Positions 7,483-10,119 of a stretch of DNA of 10,119 bases are shown one piece after another (position 1 is the first letter of the stretch; each line of letters opens with the position of its first letter). The stretch is taken from positions 1-10,119 of the forward strand of contig JAEZAY010000180.1 of assembly GCA_023427575.1 (NCBI GenBank), in the 5' to 3' direction. The notes below the pieces were generated by a model. It searched no databases, was not told the origin of the DNA, and saw nothing but the letters and a program-made list of their open reading frames with translations. The position numbers were made by a program, and so were the translations under genes. The DNA comes from Bacteroidota bacterium (lineage in GTDB: Bacteria > Bacteroidota > Bacteroidia > Chitinophagales > Chitinophagaceae).

Positions 7483-7514
7483 CAAATAATTTTTTTAAAA
7501 AAATGAATTATTTG
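7483..7514. repeat. Near-perfect 32-bp AT-rich palindrome (possible terminator or regulatory element)
   Basis: CAAATAATT (7483-7491) is matched perfectly by AATTATTTG (7506-7514), and the centre is seven T followed by seven A (7490-7503). The element lies between the end of the DUF3179 gene (7433) and the -7 box at 7527. It could act as a weak bidirectional terminator, or as a curved or operator-type element just upstream of the next promoter. It contains no G+C stem, so termination would be inefficient. Confidence 0.45.
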
Positions 7515-7526
7515 AAATTCCTTTAT

Positions 7527-7534
7527 TAGCTTTG
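7527..7534 (+). promoter_or_regulatory. -7 promoter box TAGCTTTG for the membrane protein/regulator operon
   Basis: TAGCTTTG matches the Bacteroidota TAnnTTTG consensus exactly, and lies 18 nt before the ATG at 7553. The -33 region expected near 7503-7507 has only a poor match, so the promoter may be weak or activator-assisted. The box is partly covered by the palindrome at 7529-7545. Confidence 0.6.
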
Positions 7535-7552
7535 TGTTTCAAAGTGCTTTTA
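7529..7552. promoter_or_regulatory. Candidate operator (copy 1) overlapping the -7 box
   Basis: The element contains CTTTG-TGTTT-CAAAG (7530-7544) with the flank T-G-CTTTTA running to the base before the ATG at 7553. It agrees with a second copy at 8569-8592 in 18 of 24 positions, with differences mainly in the palindrome's centre. It covers the TTTG of the -7 box and the expected transcription start, the classic position for a repressor. The likely ligand is the winged-helix protein encoded at 8176-8475. Confidence 0.55.
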
Positions 7553-8179
7553 ATGAAAGATGAACAGGATTATATCCGCGACATAACTGAAATGCGTTCC
7601 ATGATGGAACGTTCATCCAAGTTTTTATCACTATCGGGCTGGGCCGGAATTATGGCCGGCAGTTTAGCCTTAGCAGGAGCCTATATTGCCTGGCGCTTTC
7701 TAAATTTTAATCCAAGCGGAATTTCCGATGCTTTGGACACTGAAGGAAACAGCAATGATCAGCTCAATAAACTCTTCATGCTGGCGCTGGCTGTACTAAT
7801 TCTGGCTTCATTCAGTGCCATATTTTTTTCGCAGCAAAGAGCCCGAAGAAGAGGGGAAGGGATCTGGAATTCCACTACCCGGCGTTTGCTGATCAGTATG
7901 CTGGTTCCCCTGGCAGCCGGCGGAATTCTGATCCTTATCCTGGTTTCAAAAGGACTGATCGGCCTGATGGCTCCACTCTCATTACTTTTTTATGGACTGG
8001 CCTTGTTTAATGCCAGCAAATTTACAGTCGCCGAAGTACGGACACTTGGATTCACGGAAATTTTACTTGGACTGATTGCCTGTTTTTTCATTGAATATTC
8101 ACTGCTGATCTGGGCGCTGGGGTTTGGAATTGTACATATTATTTACGGCATTTATATGCACTACAGATACGAAAGATGA
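7553..8179 (+). CDS. Six-TM integral membrane protein of unknown function, co-transcribed with its regulator
   Basis: The 208-residue product has a polar N-terminal helix (MKDEQDYIRDITEMRSMMERSSKFL) and about six hydrophobic helices: 24-45, 74-94, 112-132, 135-153, 163-182 and 184-202. A basic cytoplasmic stretch (QQRARRRGEG) follows the second helix. No catalytic motif was recognised. ATG 7553 is chosen over an in-frame TTG at 7532 because that TTG lies within the -7 box and operator. The pattern of an IRDI-x-E-x-RSMMERS N-terminus next to a small winged-helix regulator is familiar from Bacteroidota genomes, but without an assigned function. Its TGA overlaps the regulator's ATG (ATGA at 8176-8179), implying translational coupling; it could be a sensor or effector acting with that regulator. 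Confidence 0.85.
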   Translation: MKDEQDYIRDITEMRSMMERSSKFLSLSGWAGIMAGSLALAGAYIAWRFLNFNPSGISDALDTEGNSNDQLNKLFMLALAVLILASFSAIFFSQQRARRRGEGIWNSTTRRLLISMLVPLAAGGILILILVSKGLIGLMAPLSLLFYGLALFNASKFTVAEVRTLGFTEILLGLIACFFIEYSLLIWALGFGIVHIIYGIYMHYRYER

Positions 8180-8475
8180 AAGTTCTGATCGAAGGATTGC
8201 ATAAGACGTTTGAAAGCAGGGTTCGGCTGGGTATTATGTCGGTGCTGGCGGTAAACGATGCCCTGGACTTTAACTCGCTGAAAGAATACTTCGAAATTTC
8301 GGATGGCAACCTGGCAAATCACATCAAGGCACTTGAAAAGGAAGCTTTCATCAGCGTAAAAAAATCATTCATCGGACGAAAACCAAATACCCGGTATTTC
8401 ATGACCAGAAAAGGGAAAAAGGCATTTGACGAACATCTCCGGGCCCTCGAAAACCTGATCAGGACTCAAAAATAA
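8176..8475 (+). CDS. Small winged-helix DNA-binding transcriptional regulator (PF13601/HTH_34-like)
   Basis: The 99-residue protein is essentially one winged helix-turn-helix domain. Helix 1 contains FESRVRLGIMSVLA (12-25), helix 2 is FNSLKEYFEI (32-41), the recognition helix SDGNLANHIKALEKE (42-56) follows, and a basic beta-wing lies at KKSFIGRKPNTRYFMTRKG (62-80). A C-terminal helix (81-98) probably mediates dimerisation. The pattern matches the MarR/ArsR-like family annotated as 'winged helix DNA-binding domain' in Bacteroidota. No ligand-binding domain or metal-binding cysteines are present (the protein has no Cys). The ATG overlaps the stop of the upstream membrane protein. The palindromes at 7529-7545 and 8569-8585, before its own operon and before the DUF4153 gene, are the obvious candidate binding sites for a dimer. 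Confidence 0.9.
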   Translation: MKVLIEGLHKTFESRVRLGIMSVLAVNDALDFNSLKEYFEISDGNLANHIKALEKEAFISVKKSFIGRKPNTRYFMTRKGKKAFDEHLRALENLIRTQK

Positions 8476-8496
8476 TAACCAATAAATCAATTCATA

Positions 8497-8577
8497 ATGA
8501 ACAACTTAGCAGAAGATCTCCATTTAACCCAAGCCAAATTTTTTTTCTTCCTATTTTTTTACCTTTTCACTTTGTAA
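8497..8577 (+). CDS. Possible 26-residue hydrophobic micropeptide
   Basis: An ATG 21 nt after the regulator's stop opens a 26-codon frame. The first half is polar (MNNLAEDLHLTQAK) and the second half is almost entirely Phe, Leu and Tyr, resembling a minimal membrane-spanning peptide. Its last codons and TAA overlap the -7 region and operator of the DUF4153 gene. The Phe run is encoded by T-rich promoter DNA, so chance is a strong alternative. It has no homologue I recognise. Confidence 0.2.
   Translation: MNNLAEDLHLTQAKFFFFLFFYLFTL
8567..8574 (+). promoter_or_regulatory. -7 promoter box TCACTTTG for the DUF4153 gene
   Basis: TCACTTTG matches the TAnnTTTG consensus in five of six defined positions and sits 51 nt before the ATG at 8626. 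Its position relative to the following palindrome is the same as at 7527-7534, which supports both calls. The T-rich DNA before it (8541-8560) shows no clear -33 TTTG. Confidence 0.5.
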
Positions 8578-8592
8578 AACAAAGTTCTTTTA
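8569..8592. promoter_or_regulatory. Candidate operator (copy 2) upstream of the DUF4153 gene
   Basis: ACTTTGT-AAA-ACAAAGT (8569-8585) is a perfect palindrome with 7-bp arms and a 3-nt centre, followed by T-CTTTTA (8586-8592) as in copy 1 at 7529-7552. It overlaps the -7 box and presumed transcription start. A dimeric winged-helix protein would read such 17-bp symmetry well; the regulator encoded just upstream is the likely one. Confidence 0.6.
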
Positions 8593-8625
8593 TTTAGATT
8601 TACATTCCAGCCACAACTTTAAACC

Positions 8626-9894
8626 ATGAATGCTCCAAAAACAAACGATATGAAAGATCAAATCTTAGCTCATATAGATGAGCCTGCTTTCCTCGAAAAA
8701 ATTTACCGTAACAACCGGATCCATTTCAAAAAAGAATTTTTTAACCTTTATCCTCAATTGCAGGGGCATTCGCTGGCCGAATTCTGGAAAGAAAGACTTC
8801 ATTTCGAAAAAGAGGAATTCAGTGCCGGAAGCCGCCGTGATCTTATTTTCATCGTCGTTCTGGCCCTGATCGCCGGGCTGATCGCCAAAATGCCCGCCCT
8901 GCTTCAAATAGAAGAAGAATACTTTTACAGCCGTAATATTGGCTTCATCTTATTCCCTGCACTTACCGCCTGGTTCGCCTGGAAAAACAAGTTGAGCCTG
9001 ACCAACCTGCTGATTACCGGCGGCGCCTTTCTCACGGGGGTTTTGTTTATAAACTTCCTACCCAACGATAAGGGAAGCGATACCCTGATTTTATCCTGTA
9101 TCCATCTGGTGCTTTTCCTATGGTCGGTGCTTGGATTTGCATTTGTAAACGGCCAGCGAACAAATGCGGAAAAACAAATGCAGTATCTCAGTTTTAATGG
9201 AGACCTGCTCGTTATGACCGCACTCATCGTAATTGCCGGCGGCATCCTTACGGGAATTACCATTGGATTGTTTTCTCTGATCGGGTATGATATTGCCAAT
9301 TTCTATTTTGAGAACATTGTTGTATTTGCCCTGCCGGCCGCACCAATTCTTGGCACCTGGTTGATCCAGACAAATCCTTCACTGGTAGGGAAAGTATCAC
9401 CGGTGATCGCCCGGATTTTCAGTCCCCTGGTGTTGATCATGCTGGTCATCTATCTGGGCGCCATGATATATGCCGGAAAAGATCCTTATAACGATCGTGA
9501 TTTCCTGCTGGTATTCAATGCGCTTTTAATCGGAGTAATGGCCATCATCTTCTTTTCCGTAGCAGAAGGCTCCAAATCAGAAAAATCGAAAGCTGAACTC
9601 TGGATCTTATTGCTGCTGTCTACCGTAACCATTGTGGTTAATGGTATCGCTTTATCAGCCATTATTTTCAGAATCTCCGAATGGGGAATTACTCCCAATC
9701 GCATGGCAGTGCTGGGTGGTAATTTATTAATCCTGCTTAACCTTCTACTGGTTAGCTGGCAATTGTATAAACTGGTTTCAAATAAAACGGAAATCAATGC
9801 GGTTGGTAAAGCGATCTCCTATTTTTTACCGGTATATGCCATATGGACCATTGTTGTCACCTTTCTATTTCCGTTTCTGTTTGGATTTGCATAG
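8626..9894 (+). CDS. DUF4153 domain-containing polytopic membrane protein
   Basis: The 422-residue protein has a soluble, charged N-terminal segment (1-70) and about ten or eleven membrane helices: 72-92, 104-118, 126-144, 152-174, 192-217, 230-246, 265-283, 296-312, 325-349, 361-383 and 398-420. DUF4153 hallmarks are the IYAGKDPYNDRDFLLVFNALLIG region (about 281-303) and the ISEWGITPNRMAVLGGN block (350-366), with the G-x-TPNR signature. The function of DUF4153 is not known. Two starts are possible, ATG 8626 and ATG 8650; 8626 is taken as the longer form. It has its own promoter and shares an operator with the preceding operon, suggesting that the two membrane proteins respond to the same signal. 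Confidence 0.88.
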   Translation: MNAPKTNDMKDQILAHIDEPAFLEKIYRNNRIHFKKEFFNLYPQLQGHSLAEFWKERLHFEKEEFSAGSRRDLIFIVVLALIAGLIAKMPALLQIEEEYFYSRNIGFILFPALTAWFAWKNKLSLTNLLITGGAFLTGVLFINFLPNDKGSDTLILSCIHLVLFLWSVLGFAFVNGQRTNAEKQMQYLSFNGDLLVMTALIVIAGGILTGITIGLFSLIGYDIANFYFENIVVFALPAAPILGTWLIQTNPSLVGKVSPVIARIFSPLVLIMLVIYLGAMIYAGKDPYNDRDFLLVFNALLIGVMAIIFFSVAEGSKSEKSKAELWILLLLSTVTIVVNGIALSAIIFRISEWGITPNRMAVLGGNLLILLNLLLVSWQLYKLVSNKTEINAVGKAISYFLPVYAIWTIVVTFLFPFLFGFA

Positions 9895-10012
9895 CAAATC
9901 CTGAAACCATAGCAATTAATCCGGTCATTTCCATGAAAAGAGATCGATTGAATGGAATTGCTCCAATTAAAAAACTGCATTTTCAAATTCTTAAAAGAAG
10001 ATCAATTCATCA

Positions 10013-10043
10013 GGGCTCTTATGTTATTATTAACGAAGAGCCC
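10013..10043. terminator. Two-tiered hairpin downstream of the DUF4153 gene, possible terminator
   Basis: GGGCTCTT (10013-10020) pairs perfectly with AAGAGCCC (10036-10043), and inside it GTTA (10023-10026) pairs with TAAC (10031-10034) around a TTAT loop, with a small asymmetric bulge. It lies 118 nt after the DUF4153 stop in otherwise gene-free DNA. No uninterrupted T run follows on either strand, so Rho-independent termination would be atypical; an RNA processing or stabilising structure is an alternative. Confidence 0.4.
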
Positions 10044-10119
10044 CATCTTTACCTCATTAGCAGAAAATCACCTTTTTAATTGTCTGAGAAAAACGAAATC
10101 CTTTTCTAGCAACGAAACC

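Noticed and set aside
7532..7552. TTG start at 7532 for the six-TM protein
   Set aside because: This TTG lies inside the -7 box and operator, so it is probably not in the transcript; ATG 7553 gives a typical N-terminus.
9933..10079. Small basic open frame (about 48 codons from ATG 9933, longer frame from 9843)
   Set aside because: The longer form overlaps the DUF4153 gene, the sequence matches nothing recognised, and the 31-nt hairpin at 10013-10043 lies in its middle. Chance is the simplest explanation.
10068..10118. Possible C-terminal end of a minus-strand gene entering from the right edge
   Set aside because: Sixteen codons are open on the minus strand to a TGA (10070-10068), but another frame is also open to 10057; too short to support a gene without sequence beyond the window.

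Overview
The window looks like chromosomal DNA of a Bacteroidota bacterium, probably of the Chitinophagaceae/Sphingobacteriia type. The evidence is an outer-membrane TonB-dependent receptor with a CarboxypepD_reg-like N-terminal domain, several protein families common in that phylum (DUF3179, DUF4153, a PF13601-type winged-helix regulator), a TAnnTTTG-type -7 promoter element, and little sign of classical Shine-Dalgarno sequences. All supported genes lie on the + strand. Assignments come from motif recognition by eye; no database search was run.

Region 1 (1-847): the C-terminal end of a methionine sulfoxide reductase A gene cut by the window edge, then a small membrane-anchored or secreted protein of unknown function with a TTG start.

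Region 2 (981-7433): a tight gene cluster. An AhpD-like carboxymuconolactone-decarboxylase (CMD) domain protein is followed after 19 nt by a 922-residue TonB-dependent receptor, after 39 nt by a 12-TM major facilitator transporter, and after 29 nt by a second AhpD-like protein that is a clear paralogue of the first. A DUF3179 membrane-anchored protein with a CxxC motif follows after 78 nt. The layout suggests uptake of a small molecule across the outer membrane (receptor) and transport across the inner membrane (MFS), with two thiol-redox/peroxidase-like enzymes acting on it or protecting against it. The substrate cannot be read from the sequence. An inverted repeat at 910-939 sits in the only sizeable gap upstream of the cluster.

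Region 3 (7434-9894): a small regulon. A six-TM membrane protein overlaps (ATGA) a 99-residue winged-helix regulator, and a separate downstream transcription unit encodes a DUF4153 polytopic membrane protein. Both units carry the same palindromic element (CTTTG-N5-CAAAG followed by T-k-CTTTTA) overlapping the -7 promoter box. It is very likely an operator for the regulator encoded between them, implying autorepression plus co-control of the DUF4153 gene. This is the most specific new inference in the window.

Region 4 (9895-10119): no convincing gene. It holds a long two-tiered hairpin at 10013-10043 that may be a terminator. No tRNA, rRNA, CRISPR array, insertion sequence or phage gene was seen.
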